Notes: a model not told the origin generated them from the letters alone. Numbered from the stretch's first letter, positions 34,430 to 44,363 are shown. The stretch is DNA of 64,000 nt from Pseudomonas baetica (GCF_019733355.1 NZ_JAIHLQ010000020.1:57929-121928), one strand, 5' to 3'. Made by a program: numbers and translations.

Positions 34430-35623
34430 ATGGGATTTCGTTTCAGCAAGCGAATCACGATTGTGCCTGGCGTACGCCTTAACATCAGTGGAAAAGGGGT
34501 AAGTACTTCGATTGGGCCTCGTGGTCTGAGTATGACGATGGGCCGCAATGGCACCTATCTCAATGCGGGCTTACCCGGTACTGGTCTTTCATATCGTGAA
34601 AGGATCGACCGGCCCAGCAGATCGAGTAGCTCTCAACCAGGCCCTGCCGGAAGCGAATACTCTGGCCAGGTAAAGGTGAAAGTAAACGACGATGGCACGT
34701 TGTTGATTACGGATATGGATGACATCGAGTTGCCGGCTGCTGTCATCAAACGCGTCAAATCCGAGATGGCCGATTCCATTCAGGATTTGCTGACGAAAGC
34801 AGCTGATAAGGTCAATCAGGATCTCGAATCATGCCTAGGTGTGCACCTACTGACGCCTCGGCCGGGGGCCATGCCGGTAATCCCAGTTCCTTTCGCCATT
34901 GAAGAACCCACGAGGCCTACTCAGCAAACGCCAGGCTTAATGGATCGAATGCTACTGCGCAGCTCGAAGATTGAGCGTGAGGCCGAGTCGGCGGAAGAGC
35001 AGTATCGACAAGACCTCGCGAACTGGGAGGCAACGCGGGACGCCCATGAGTTTGAACGCACCGAAATCGAGAAAGCATTCCGGCTGGCGGCAAAGGGCTT
35101 CAGTGCTCAGATGGAACGTGCTCTGGACTATGTGTTGAGCGGCATTGCCTGGCCAAAAGAAACACAAGTGGCCTATGAGTTCTCGCAAGACGTTACCGGC
35201 GTCGCGCTCGATGTTGATTTACCTGATGAGGGAGATATCCCGCAGCGCAGCGCTGAAGCCAGAGGCAATGGCAAGCTGACCTTTAAGAATCGTTCGGACG
35301 CCCAGGTGCGTAGGGATTTTGTCGCCTTGTGCTATGGCTCTCTGTTTCGAGTTATAGGAGAGGTATTTGCTCTACTGCCGGCGATCCAGAAGATCTTGGT
35401 GTCTGGCTACATTCAGCGTAACAACCCTGCTACCGGTGCGGTGGATGACCACTATGTGCTCTCGGTCTTGGTAGGCCGGGATCAGTGGGATGCGATTGAC
35501 TTTAATCGTCTGGAGACGATCGATCCTGCAGCGACCTTGAACGCGTGTGGCGCAGTGGTAAAGCTAGACCGCTCTGCGCGTTTTGTTGAGGTGACGCCGA
35601 TGGATATGTCGGTCTTGAACTGA
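34430..35623 (+). CDS. DUF4236-domain protein
   Basis: A 397-residue protein. The first 60 residues are the DUF4236 module, recognised by RFSKRITIVPGVRLNISGKG, STSIGPRGLSMTMG, YLNAGLPGTGLSY. The remainder is charged and helical, with no recognised domain or signal peptide. DUF4236 proteins are of unknown function and are often encoded near stress or phage-defence genes. A palindromic terminator follows the stop codon. AAGGAG lies eight bases before the ATG. Confidence 0.8.
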   Translation: MGFRFSKRITIVPGVRLNISGKGVSTSIGPRGLSMTMGRNGTYLNAGLPGTGLSYRERIDRPSRSSSSQPGPAGSEYSGQVKVKVNDDGTLLITDMDDIELPAAVIKRVKSEMADSIQDLLTKAADKVNQDLESCLGVHLLTPRPGAMPVIPVPFAIEEPTRPTQQTPGLMDRMLLRSSKIEREAESAEEQYRQDLANWEATRDAHEFERTEIEKAFRLAAKGFSAQMERALDYVLSGIAWPKETQVAYEFSQDVTGVALDVDLPDEGDIPQRSAEARGNGKLTFKNRSDAQVRRDFVALCYGSLFRVIGEVFALLPAIQKILVSGYIQRNNPATGAVDDHYVLSVLVGRDQWDAIDFNRLETIDPAATLNACGAVVKLDRSARFVEVTPMDMSVLN

Positions 35624-35628
35624 AGATA

Positions 35629-35654
35629 ACCGCGGCGGCTAGAGCCGCCGCGGT
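35629..35654. terminator. 26-bp palindrome between convergent genes
   Basis: ACCGCGGCGGCT and AGCCGCCGCGGT form a perfect 12-bp stem around AG. It lies between the convergent DUF4236 and TerF-like genes and can act on both strands, although there is no T-run. Confidence 0.6.
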
Positions 35655-35680
35655 GTGGGGCAGGGCAGAGCGGGAGTGGA

Positions 35681-36925
35681 TTAGCGAATGATTCCTTCGC
35701 GCTTTGCTTCCAAGATCCACATCGGGAATTCCCGCATCAGCCGGTCGTACAATTGCTCTTCCGTCATGTCGTGCAGGTCATCCAGGGCAAAGAATCCGCA
35801 GTTGTCCACAACTCTCCCGGGCATGGTGTCCAGTTTCTCAAGAATGCCGTAATTCCGGCCTGCTAAACCTACGTATTGCCAGAAGATTCCCAGCTTCGCT
35901 GCATCCACCATTAGTTGCGTGATCTTGCGGTTTTCAGACACTCCACCGTCGCTAATGAAAACGACAAACATTGGGGTTTTGTCTTTAGACGCTTCGAAGG
36001 ACTCGATCACTTTTTGGATCGCTCTCGGCTCATCGTTGTAGCGTCGACCCACGTCCCACTTGGTCCAGCCATTGTTGTCGGCCGCGACAAAGTTCTGGTA
36101 GTTGTTCAGTGTCACAGGTGAGAGTCGCAACGGCCGTTCGGCAAATGTCCAACACTCAAGTTCGGCGTCTGTATCCATTGCGACGGCGATGGGCACAAGT
36201 CGATTGAGTACTTCCTGCACCCGGCCGGTTTTGTATTGATTTCTCATCGAGTCGGTGACGTCGAGCACAAGCAAAACGCGAGCTTTCATTCCAACCAGGC
36301 AGGCTTTCTCGAGGCTAACCTGTGCCTTCTTGGCCAGACTGACCAGTTCCGGCGCGACAGCAGCTACACGCTTCTCCAGAGAGATTGTGGAGGGAGATGG
36401 GGCCGGTGCAGCCTCTCCAGCAACTTCGCCGCCAAAATGCCTCACGAGAGCGTCCAAGCCCTCGGCAAACCCCTGAAGGTTTGAGGCCAACCGCCACTCC
36501 CCATTCTTACGGTAAAGCTCAACGATCATTACCGCTTTCTCGGTTGTGAATGTGAGCCCTGAGAATGCGCAGGTCGCTCCTATCTCACCAGCTGGGCTGA
36601 TTACTTTGAAGTTGCCATTCTGGATGTCATTCATCGCCCCGGGACCGTCGATGGAGGCTGTAAAGACCAAGCGATCGATAGAGGCGGGCAGGGTGGCTAG
36701 ATTAATTTCAAACTGGCCACCGGTGGCGAGAACCAAACTGCGGCAAGGCGTGAAAGGCTGATTGAAGAAGACCATGTAGCGATCATCAGAAAGCTTGCCA
36801 TGTTCGTCGACACCGAAACAGACGAAGTCGATTGCGCTGGGGCTTTCGATGTTGACCGAGAGAGTGAGTGAGAGACCGGGAAGAATATTTGCCAGAGGCA
36901 TACGCTGGCCTTGGGTGATCTGCAT
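35681..36925 (-). CDS. terF: TerF-like TerD-vWA fusion
   Basis: A 414-residue protein. The ATG at 36925 has AAGGAA at seven-base spacing, whereas the longer frame adds 22 unrelated residues. A TerD-type domain (about 1-165) ends AVMIVELYRKNGEWRLASNL. A von Willebrand A domain (about 210-400) follows with MIDAS residues in LLVLDVTDSMRNQY (D-x-T-x-S) and VFISDGGVSENRKI. This is the architecture of TerF. vWA domains bind metal-dependent protein partners, so it may be a scaffold of the Ter complex. It is on the minus strand, away from the ter core. Confidence 0.85.
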   Translation of the reverse strand: MQITQGQRMPLANILPGLSLTLSVNIESPSAIDFVCFGVDEHGKLSDDRYMVFFNQPFTPCRSLVLATGGQFEINLATLPASIDRLVFTASIDGPGAMNDIQNGNFKVISPAGEIGATCAFSGLTFTTEKAVMIVELYRKNGEWRLASNLQGFAEGLDALVRHFGGEVAGEAAPAPSPSTISLEKRVAAVAPELVSLAKKAQVSLEKACLVGMKARVLLVLDVTDSMRNQYKTGRVQEVLNRLVPIAVAMDTDAELECWTFAERPLRLSPVTLNNYQNFVAADNNGWTKWDVGRRYNDEPRAIQKVIESFEASKDKTPMFVVFISDGGVSENRKITQLMVDAAKLGIFWQYVGLAGRNYGILEKLDTMPGRVVDNCGFFALDDLHDMTEEQLYDRLMREFPMWILEAKREGIIR

Positions 36926-37253
36926 GCATGGTTCCTTGTGACGATTAGAGCGCCTGATTATGAAACGGCCAAGGTGATACAGCCGTTTCACAAGAGTGGC
37001 TGGTATATCCGTAGGCTTAAACTTAACGGCGCTCGACGTTTCTGCAAGTCTTATACGGCCAATGAGGTCGCAGCGGGAAATTCCTATGGGAAGAACTGTT
37101 CATTCTCTCGAGGACACGGGGCAATTCATCATGGGTTGACGAGGCCGATGATGCTTGCATACAACCAAAATAGAAATCCAGCGGCGGCCGTGTGCCGTCG
37201 CGGGAGTACTTGTCAAGCATGAATCTGCTGAAAGCGCCTGCTAGCACGAAAGC
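36926..37253. other. Gap between the TerF-like and tandem-TerD genes
   Basis: About 330 bp with no supported gene. The short minus-strand frame at 37023-37247 is low-confidence. The promoter for the TerF-like gene should lie in the first 100 bp. I saw no terminator for the upstream gene. Confidence 0.4.
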
Positions 37254-38507
37254 TTAGACATACTGTTTTTTGCCGCTCCTTTCGATTGGGTGGCCTTTAA
37301 ATACGTGTGGGCCGTCCATGGTCAGCTCAATTTTGTCTCCCTTTCGAGTCAGCCACGGGGTGGCTTCGCTGCCGGCTTTGGAGGTAACTCCGGACGGGCG
37401 AAGCAGGACAAAGTCCTGGGAAATTTCGATCTGCCCGATCACATAGGTATACACCATTGAGCTAAAAAAACCGGACTTGAACTCGAATTCGCATTCCACG
37501 ACTTGGTCGCCATACTCCATCCGCATCTTAGGTTTCAGCGATGCCACCGAAATCGCACCGTTATCTACTGCTGAATAAACGCTGCAGACCAGCGCTACCT
37601 TGCCGCCCATGAGCTGCGAGATTGCTGGGTTAATTTCGACGGTTTCAATACCAGGAGCGGAGGCGCTGGCGCTGATCACGTCGCCGGTATGGAAAACGAA
37701 GGGATCGACGTCAAAAGCCCCACGCTTATCAGGTGCCTGGATGATGGACATTCGCCCATCGGGACGAAGGATGCCGATTCGCAGATCGAGGTCGTCGTTG
37801 TCAGATCCGTCGCCGTTATCAACCCACGTAGCGCTGACGCGAATTACCTTTGGAGCTGACGGCCCTTTTTCGAGTGACACCTTGTGGCTGCTGCCAGGCT
37901 TGTCCAGTTTTACTACGGTCTTAGCGATGTTGACGGGCTTCGGAGGCGGTGCAGGTGTTACCGCCTGCCCGGAGGATGCATTGTCTTCAACTTCGATGCC
38001 ATAAAACCCGCAAAGTCCGGCAAGACCTGAGGCGAAACCTTGCCATACAGAGCGCGCTTTGAGCTGGCCGTTCCGGACGTACAACTCAAGCACGATGATG
38101 CCCGTCTCTTGTGAGAAGGGCTCAGGGGCCAGTTCCAGGGTTTGGTCCCCGGCAATGACGATAGCGCGTAGGTCTTTGACTGCTTCGAAGCCGCCGGCGC
38201 TGCCGTCTTGCGTCAAAGTAATAGCGATCTTCGTTATGTTGGCCGGCAGTCGAGACGAGTCGAAGCTGATGCTGTGACTCACCGTGTCGCCACGAGCGAC
38301 CGGGGGCGCGAATGTCGCCGCGCCTGAAGAGTGCTCTGGTGCATTGAAGAAAACCATGCCGCTGTCATCCACTACCTTGCCAGTGTCGGTGACCAAAAAC
38401 GCAGTAAGGTTTACGTCTAGGTTGTTACCTGCCGCATGGGTAACTTCCACCCGCCCTTGGGAGGAAAAGATCGTTGTGTTCTCGCCGGGTTTGAGTGACT
38501 GATTCAA
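37254..38507 (-). CDS. Tandem TerD-domain protein (TerA-like)
   Basis: A 417-residue protein with two TerD-like domains. The first (about 1-165) contains VTDTGKVVDDSGMVFFN and IIVLELYVRNGQLKARSV. A linker and a second TerD domain (about 215-405) follow, containing ATWVDNGDGSDNDDLDLRIG, an acidic, calcium-type strand. I prefer a TTG start at 38507 because AGGCGG is well spaced upstream and the resulting N-terminus (NQSLKPGENT) looks like other TerD starts; the ATG at 38543 adds 12 odd residues. It is upstream of, and co-oriented with, the TerF-like gene. Likely a Ter complex partner. Confidence 0.8.
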   Translation of the reverse strand: MNQSLKPGENTTIFSSQGRVEVTHAAGNNLDVNLTAFLVTDTGKVVDDSGMVFFNAPEHSSGAATFAPPVARGDTVSHSISFDSSRLPANITKIAITLTQDGSAGGFEAVKDLRAIVIAGDQTLELAPEPFSQETGIIVLELYVRNGQLKARSVWQGFASGLAGLCGFYGIEVEDNASSGQAVTPAPPPKPVNIAKTVVKLDKPGSSHKVSLEKGPSAPKVIRVSATWVDNGDGSDNDDLDLRIGILRPDGRMSIIQAPDKRGAFDVDPFVFHTGDVISASASAPGIETVEINPAISQLMGGKVALVCSVYSAVDNGAISVASLKPKMRMEYGDQVVECEFEFKSGFFSSMVYTYVIGQIEISQDFVLLRPSGVTSKAGSEATPWLTRKGDKIELTMDGPHVFKGHPIERSGKKQYV

Positions 38508-38924
38508 TTCATGCCGCCTATTCCATGGGTTTTCGTAACGCATTGTTCATGCGCTGCGCTTTTGTTGTTTGAGCGCGAAGGCCGGCCAATGGGGAAACAT
38601 CCCTCATTGGTGCTGATCGCATTGATGCAGTTTAACGGCTTGGCCGCCGGCGACCGCCGCGACATCCATTCTCCATTTACACACCGTCTGAAACCCAAGT
38701 TTGGAACGTACGAGAGGGAATGTTGTGCGCGACATTGAAAGTCCTCTCAGTCCCGTTAAGTTCTGTTCGTAGGAAACAAAAACATCTGCCCGGCGTTCTG
38801 CACCGGAATTCGACACGGCATTTTGAGTGGTGCGGTCTCCTGCTAGATGGCAATATGCTACATCTATTTGCGCTCCCCTCATCATCCAGGGTCTGGCGTT
38901 TAATTTCTGACAAGGACCCGTTGG
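38508..38924. other. Divergent intergenic region with no supported gene
   Basis: About 420 bp between the divergent tandem-TerD gene and the membrane-protein gene, so both promoters should be here. The short frames in it lack coding character, and no operator repeat stood out. Confidence 0.45.
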
Positions 38925-40184
38925 ATGCTAATCGCACTTGTGGTTTTGAACGCCCTTTATTTGATCTGCAGTCTGCTGTTCAACGCCGAGCTGCTCAACA
39001 TGGCTGGCGCTGATATCCCCCTCCGAAAACTCGAAGTCCTTGAGACCTATAGCCAGATCCTGGCGGCGACGAGTATGTGCTTGCTGGTATGGCGAATCTG
39101 TTATCGACGATACCAAGGCAAGGGGAGGGTGCTGTGGGTTTGGCTCGGAGCATCGACACTTGTCGTTACGCCGTTGACGTGGTGGTTTCAGGGTGCGGCA
39201 CCGGATTGGATCGCAGAGCAGTTCCCCGGCTCGCTACGGGTCAGTAGCCTCTACGCATACGTCACCAAAAAGGGATTGCTCTATGACTCCCTGACTATTC
39301 CGCAGATCCCCTATAAGGCTTACAAGGATCAGGGAGAGGGGAAGGCTTTTATAGCAAACCTCGGCGTTCTGATGAGTGTTCAAGGCTCTTACGTCGAGCG
39401 CATCGACAGGAACTTCCAAGGCTTTTCAGCTGCTGTTTTTCGTGGCTACACCGTCCGTAATGGAGACGCGTTATACGAGCGCTTGCAAGAAACTGTCGTG
39501 CCCTCAATCAGTGACATCAGCAGGGCGTATGCACAGCTTGAAGGTTTTCGTGCGGGAGGCATCTCGGGGAGTGAGTGGCGACCGATCAAATGGCCGAATG
39601 CAGGGGAAGATCTGGGATACCAGCCGACCATTGACGAGTACGCCCGGTCAATCAATCCCGGTGTGCGGACACGAGATGCTCTGGCCAACACCACCGAGGT
39701 TCGCCACATGGCGAAGACCAAACTCGGTCCTCTCTATGTGAAGGGCATGAACCTTCTGGCTACGCGAGAGCAGTACCAGGCTTATCTGCCTGGCATTGCC
39801 GACAACATGGCCTATGACGTCGCTCACACCGACATCCACGGGGCTGAAGGTTTGAACGTCCTCAAGAATATGTGGTTTATCCCCTTCTCCCTTCTTAGTG
39901 GGTTGTTCTTCGGCGGCATCAGTCTTGTGGTCTTGATCATCTCGGGTGTTGAGGCGCTTCGAAGCCTCCCCGGGCGAATTCGCTTCGTTCGACCGGTCGC
40001 CGTGATTTCGATCGTTATGCTGCCTCTCGTTGTTGGCAACGCAATTGTCGATAGCCCCGGTTATAGAGATGCGTTCAGGAGCTTGGGCAAACAGCCAGTT
40101 GTGCTTGCCACCGTTTTCCATTGGGCCATGTCCTCAGAAGCAATGCTTTACAACATCACAAGGCCTCTGCTGAAAGCAGAGTGA
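38925..40184 (+). CDS. Membrane protein with large periplasmic or cytoplasmic loop
   Basis: A 419-residue protein. Three hydrophobic helices lie at the N-terminus (about 1-22, 45-62, 70-90). A soluble stretch (about 95-305) has no recognised motif. Two helices follow near the C-terminus (FIPFSLLSGLFFGGISLVVL and VAVISIVMLPLVVGNAIV). AAGGA precedes the ATG. It is first in a plus-strand series of envelope genes running to 45.3 kb and is 22 bp from the next one. Function unknown. Confidence 0.65.
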   Translation: MLIALVVLNALYLICSLLFNAELLNMAGADIPLRKLEVLETYSQILAATSMCLLVWRICYRRYQGKGRVLWVWLGASTLVVTPLTWWFQGAAPDWIAEQFPGSLRVSSLYAYVTKKGLLYDSLTIPQIPYKAYKDQGEGKAFIANLGVLMSVQGSYVERIDRNFQGFSAAVFRGYTVRNGDALYERLQETVVPSISDISRAYAQLEGFRAGGISGSEWRPIKWPNAGEDLGYQPTIDEYARSINPGVRTRDALANTTEVRHMAKTKLGPLYVKGMNLLATREQYQAYLPGIADNMAYDVAHTDIHGAEGLNVLKNMWFIPFSLLSGLFFGGISLVVLIISGVEALRSLPGRIRFVRPVAVISIVMLPLVVGNAIVDSPGYRDAFRSLGKQPVVLATVFHWAMSSEAMLYNITRPLLKAE

Positions 40185-40206
40185 CCTACACAAAGGGAGA
40201 GTCACC

Positions 40207-41064
40207 GTGCGTAAAAAGTTTCTCGTTTCAGTACTGGCATTGGCCATCGCAGCATCAACCTCTGGCTGCGCTGAGTTGGGCATCAACAAGCAACAGGCTG
40301 GTACCGCAGTGGGTGTCGTCGCTGGCGCTGTCATCGGGCAGTTCATCGGGAAAGGCAACGGACGGATCGTGGCAACCCTGGTCGGCGGTGCACTGGGCGG
40401 TTACATCGGTAACAAAATCGGTGCAAAACTCGATGAGCAGGATCAACAGGCCCTGGCGCAACGCACGCAAGATGCTTTGAACGCCTCGCCGAGCGGGTCC
40501 AGTTTGCCTGTGTCCTGGACATCGGCGCATTCCGGCGCTTCGGCGGAGATCGTTCAGGGCCAAGAGTTCACCCAAACCAAAACGGTTGAAGTGAAACGTG
40601 CACCTAAGATCGTTGCCGTCCCTTCGATGAAACTCATTAACGAGCAGTACGTCACCAAAAGCAGTTCGAACGTCCGCGCCGCGCCTGAAAAAGGCGCAGA
40701 CAAAGTGGGTGGTTTGAAACCCGGCACCGAGTTCACTGCCGTTGGTTCGACAGGCGACTGGATTCTTGTCGGCCGCAAGGGTGTCACTGTCGGCTACGTC
40801 CACAAAGATTTGGTTGAACCAAAATCAGTAGCCGTTGCGAAGAGTGTGAAGCTCGCGGCCAACCTGGACGAGATGAACGTCGCTGCCGACAAGGAAACAA
40901 AGGCCTTCGATCTGGATTCGATCCCGACGTTGCCAACTCAGCAGGTCGCTGCTGAAACGTCTTGCCGGCCGGTGACAGTGAGCCTCAAAGCGGCCGACGG
41001 AAACACTGAGCAGGAGAAGAACACCTTCTGCAAACAAGCCAACGGCACCTGGGAACTCATCTAA
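40207..41064 (+). CDS. Glycine-zipper lipoprotein with SH3-type domain
   Basis: A 285-residue lipoprotein starting at GTG with AAAGGGAG upstream. The signal peptide ends in the lipobox STSGC (about 18-22). A glycine-zipper segment follows (about 32-75): VGVVAGAVIGQFIGKGNG and LVGGALGGYIGNKIG. It is typical of outer-membrane lipoproteins of the 2TM/SlyB type. A bacterial SH3-like domain comes next (about 140-205; SSSNVRAAPEKGADKVGGL). Such proteins support the envelope or bind peptidoglycan. Part of the 38.9-45.3 kb envelope set. Confidence 0.82.
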   Translation: MRKKFLVSVLALAIAASTSGCAELGINKQQAGTAVGVVAGAVIGQFIGKGNGRIVATLVGGALGGYIGNKIGAKLDEQDQQALAQRTQDALNASPSGSSLPVSWTSAHSGASAEIVQGQEFTQTKTVEVKRAPKIVAVPSMKLINEQYVTKSSSNVRAAPEKGADKVGGLKPGTEFTAVGSTGDWILVGRKGVTVGYVHKDLVEPKSVAVAKSVKLAANLDEMNVAADKETKAFDLDSIPTLPTQQVAAETSCRPVTVSLKAADGNTEQEKNTFCKQANGTWELI

Positions 41065-41073
41065 GGGATCTTC

Positions 41074-43056
41074 ATGAAAAACCGCGCACTCGCTCTCGTT
41101 GTAGTGGGTGCTTGCGGCATCGCGCCGCAAGCCTGGGCTCACCAGCTCGCCTACTCGAAGACAGAACAGATCCAGGTGAACGTCGATGGTGAGGCGACCA
41201 CCTGGTGCAAACCAGAAGTGGCCATCACCATGCAGCGTCCAACGTGGGATGACCAGAAGCCGCTGAACACGCTTCTATCGAAGCTCCCGTATATTCTCGG
41301 ACAGGAATGCCCGACGGCCAAGGTCACCTGGAAAGCAGTCGACGCAAAGGGGGCGGTTTACGCCACCGGTGCGGGCAATGCGACCAATCTGGGCCTGGCC
41401 ACGCTGACTTCACCGCCTGCCGCTCCGGCCGCTGCCGCGCCCGCTGTTTCGGTAGCCCCCGTGACTTCTCCTCCTACGCCACCAGCAGCTGGGGCGGCTG
41501 CGTCTGTACTACCAGCCGCCGCTGCGCCTACTGAGCCTGCCGTCGCAGCGCCTGTGGCTGCTGCACCGGCCCCAGCGCCTGTAACGGCACCTGTGATACC
41601 ACAACCAGCACCAGAGGCTTCACCCGCGCCAGTGCAACCGGTGCCGGTGGCTCAAGTACCTGTGACGGTTGCGCCCGTTGCCCCTGTTGCTCCTGTAGCT
41701 GCCGTGGCCACAGTACCTGTGGAGGCAGCTTCAGCCGCCGCCCCTAAGCCTGCCGCTCCAGCTGAAGCGCCGGCCGCTGTTGCCGCCGTTCCTACCGGTG
41801 ACTTCGGCCGCTCATTGGTGCTGGCCAACCAGAACCTGATGGGGATTACCGACGGAAGCGGATGCAAATGGGTTATCAGTAAGTCGGTAACTGATGAGTC
41901 CGATCCAAGTCTGTCCTTTGCGTCGACACCCGCCATGCCTTGCTCTGCATCAGGCTATGCCGAGGGGTCCTTTGACAAATTGCGTTGGGCGGTACCGAAC
42001 ACCTATCGCGGTGATACCTGGTCAAAAACAACCGTGCACCCGAGCGGTCTGATGTTCAACCAGGCACTGGTCCCAGCGGTGAAAGGCAAGGCGCTTTCTT
42101 TCCTGAATAGCCGGGCAGACCAAGCACTCTTTCAGGTGGGTGAACTGCCTGCGCGTAACATGAAGGTGTATTTGGCCTTTGAGCGCCCCAACTACCGTGT
42201 CCTGTCGCCGTTCTCCAGTGATCCGTATTACGTAGTGATCACTGCAGATGAGGCATTTGCTCTTGATGCGGTTGAGTTGAAGCGCGCTGTGGTTGAGGTC
42301 TACCAATTGGTGAAGGCAACGTCGCCAACGACCGTCGGCCTGTCGAACCTCTTCTTCGCCAAGAACTTCGAAGCGCTTTACCCCGAGGGATACGCGTCGG
42401 AAACCAAAGACAACATTCTCAAAACGCGTATGGGCGAGAACCGTGGTGAGTTTTACTTCGATGCTCGCCAAGGCAATAACTTCGCCCTGCGTCGCGAGGA
42501 GATCCGCATGAGAGAAGTACGTCGCCTGCAGCAGCAAATGGCTGAGCTGCACACACGCGTCTTGGAGCGTTACGAACAACTCAAATCCGGGATGAAGGAA
42601 TTCGAAGGTCGGGAGGCTGAAGCGCTGGCGCAGATGGCCGGTATCAAAGTCACCTTCCCATCGCCGATCGCAATGCAGGACCCGAGCTCTTCAAAGTCCG
42701 CTGTGCCGATGATGATTCACGTCACCGGAAAGAGCGGCGACTTCTACGAGGTCGACTTCCCACGTAAGGGGCGTGTACAGGCTGATGCTGAACTGGAGAG
42801 CCAGTGGTACGTGCTGCCGGCGGCAAACATGACACCCTTCCTGCCGCTCGAAGACGGTCGCGCCGTTCCTACGTATCGCGTGTATACCGCTGGCGCGGCT
42901 GAGGCCTGCAAGCAAGACCACTGTGCTGACAGAGTGTCATTTGGTGCCGTACTGGCCAAGGAATTTCCTAGCGCCGGGATCGACTTCAACTGGACGCCTG
43001 CAGTCTCTCAGCAGCACGTGATTGATTGGCAGCAAGCATCTGCTCAAATTCAGTAA
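41074..43056 (+). CDS. Exported Pro/Ala-rich protein with coiled coil
   Basis: A 660-residue protein with a signal peptide (MKNRALALVVVGACGIAPQAWA, about 22 residues). An N-terminal domain (about 23-105) holds two cysteines. A 130-residue Pro/Ala/Val-rich linker (about 110-242), built of short AAP- and VAPVAP-like units, follows. A larger domain with a strongly charged coiled coil comes last (about 472-520, for example RRLQQQMAELHTRVLERYEQ). It is 9 bp downstream of the glycine-zipper lipoprotein, so it is co-transcribed. The linker suggests that it spans or tethers across the periplasm. Confidence 0.65.
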   Translation: MKNRALALVVVGACGIAPQAWAHQLAYSKTEQIQVNVDGEATTWCKPEVAITMQRPTWDDQKPLNTLLSKLPYILGQECPTAKVTWKAVDAKGAVYATGAGNATNLGLATLTSPPAAPAAAAPAVSVAPVTSPPTPPAAGAAASVLPAAAAPTEPAVAAPVAAAPAPAPVTAPVIPQPAPEASPAPVQPVPVAQVPVTVAPVAPVAPVAAVATVPVEAASAAAPKPAAPAEAPAAVAAVPTGDFGRSLVLANQNLMGITDGSGCKWVISKSVTDESDPSLSFASTPAMPCSASGYAEGSFDKLRWAVPNTYRGDTWSKTTVHPSGLMFNQALVPAVKGKALSFLNSRADQALFQVGELPARNMKVYLAFERPNYRVLSPFSSDPYYVVITADEAFALDAVELKRAVVEVYQLVKATSPTTVGLSNLFFAKNFEALYPEGYASETKDNILKTRMGENRGEFYFDARQGNNFALRREEIRMREVRRLQQQMAELHTRVLERYEQLKSGMKEFEGREAEALAQMAGIKVTFPSPIAMQDPSSSKSAVPMMIHVTGKSGDFYEVDFPRKGRVQADAELESQWYVLPAANMTPFLPLEDGRAVPTYRVYTAGAAEACKQDHCADRVSFGAVLAKEFPSAGIDFNWTPAVSQQHVIDWQQASAQIQ

Positions 43057-43067
43057 GGCAACCGACT

Positions 43068-44279
43068 ATGAAAACGATGAACAAGAAGCACATCCTCATC
43101 GCCGCTGCGGTCGCCGGTATTGCGATTCTTGCGGCTGGTGTGGGGTTATCGAGCTCCGGCAAGAAGCAAGCGCTGCGTCAGTACGATGAGATGAAGGAAC
43201 AGTACTTCCTCGAGAACGTCCTGAGCGAGGGAGATATTTCCTATTCCTTCTGGTCGGGAAACGTCACCGTTGAAACACCAGAAATCCGCCTGGTTGCAGC
43301 AGAGACCAACGGCGCAGATAAATTCCTGAAAGGGATTATGGGGCTGCTCGGTGGAATGGACTCCGGGGCAAAAGAGTCTGCCCTGGTCGAATGGTCACGG
43401 TATCTGCTTTCGTCCAGTACTGGTGGCGGTCGTGCCGGTGGCGTTTACTTGAAGGCCGACGCCCTCAAGGTTAGCCGCGAAGGTGATAACAAGAAGGGCG
43501 AGATTCATGTCCAATTGTTGGGCATGGACATGAGTACTCCTTACCTGTCGCACAAAGGCACAGATGTGGTCCTGCCTTCGGAAGTAGCGGATGAGATCCA
43601 GCCGCGCGCGGAGATGGATCAGTACGGAGGCGTGGTCAAGTCGCCCTACTCGTGGGGTAGCAATATCGTCCAACGTCTGCCGTTCACTGGTGCATTTATC
43701 ACCGGCGCTACAGGGGAGTTCGGCACCAAAGTTGACTTGGACTTCAAGCTCACGCGCTCCAGCGACGGCGAAGGCTCGGTCGAGTTTGTAGTGGTGCATC
43801 GTAATGACGGCAGCGAAGTTGGCCGGATTGTGCGCGAGGCTAAATTTGCGTCCATCCCAGAGCTTGACGATGTCCAGGCGCAACTCAAGAGCGCGCTAAG
43901 TGGCTTCATCATGGGGGCTTACAGTACGTCCATGGGCCAGGCCGTAATTGCGGAAGCCGCAGGTGACTTTGCTCGTAAGACCAAGGTGGCCAGCTACTCG
44001 CTGACCTACAAGGGCTTCGACCAGTTAAAGGAGTCGTTCGACGAATTCAAGGCCGCTACCAAGCGTGAGGAGTTCACCGGCTTTTGCAATGAAACAGGCC
44101 TATCAGGTTATCAGAGTGACTTTGGAGTCAAGGGCAAGGATCACAGCGATTCGGAGTGCGCGATCGCTCAAAAGCTGGCCACCGATGCCAAGTTTGAAGA
44201 GTCCTACATTTTCAAGGAAGACAAGTCGTTATTTTCCGGCCTGTTCGTGAGCAAAAGCTTCACGCTTGAGACGAACTGA
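43068..44279 (+). CDS. Membrane-anchored periplasmic protein
   Basis: A 403-residue protein. One N-terminal membrane anchor (about 6-27; ILIAAAVAGIAILAAGVGL) is followed by a soluble domain of mixed strand and helix with no recognised family. Two cysteines near the C-terminus may pair. The ATG at 43068 has AAGGC upstream and was chosen over an upstream frame that overlaps the previous gene. Part of the co-oriented envelope set (11 bp after the Pro/Ala-rich gene). Confidence 0.6.
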   Translation: MKTMNKKHILIAAAVAGIAILAAGVGLSSSGKKQALRQYDEMKEQYFLENVLSEGDISYSFWSGNVTVETPEIRLVAAETNGADKFLKGIMGLLGGMDSGAKESALVEWSRYLLSSSTGGGRAGGVYLKADALKVSREGDNKKGEIHVQLLGMDMSTPYLSHKGTDVVLPSEVADEIQPRAEMDQYGGVVKSPYSWGSNIVQRLPFTGAFITGATGEFGTKVDLDFKLTRSSDGEGSVEFVVVHRNDGSEVGRIVREAKFASIPELDDVQAQLKSALSGFIMGAYSTSMGQAVIAEAAGDFARKTKVASYSLTYKGFDQLKESFDEFKAATKREEFTGFCNETGLSGYQSDFGVKGKDHSDSECAIAQKLATDAKFEESYIFKEDKSLFSGLFVSKSFTLETN

Positions 44280-44363
44280 TCACCACATTTCCTAGAGCCT
44301 GGAGTGCGGTCCGCCGTACTCCACGGTCACCTAAAAAAATCTCAAGACAAAGGCAGGCATTTC

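Noticed and set aside
38511..38738. Small plus-strand frame between divergent genes
   Set aside because: It has no start signal and lies in the promoter region of both neighbours.
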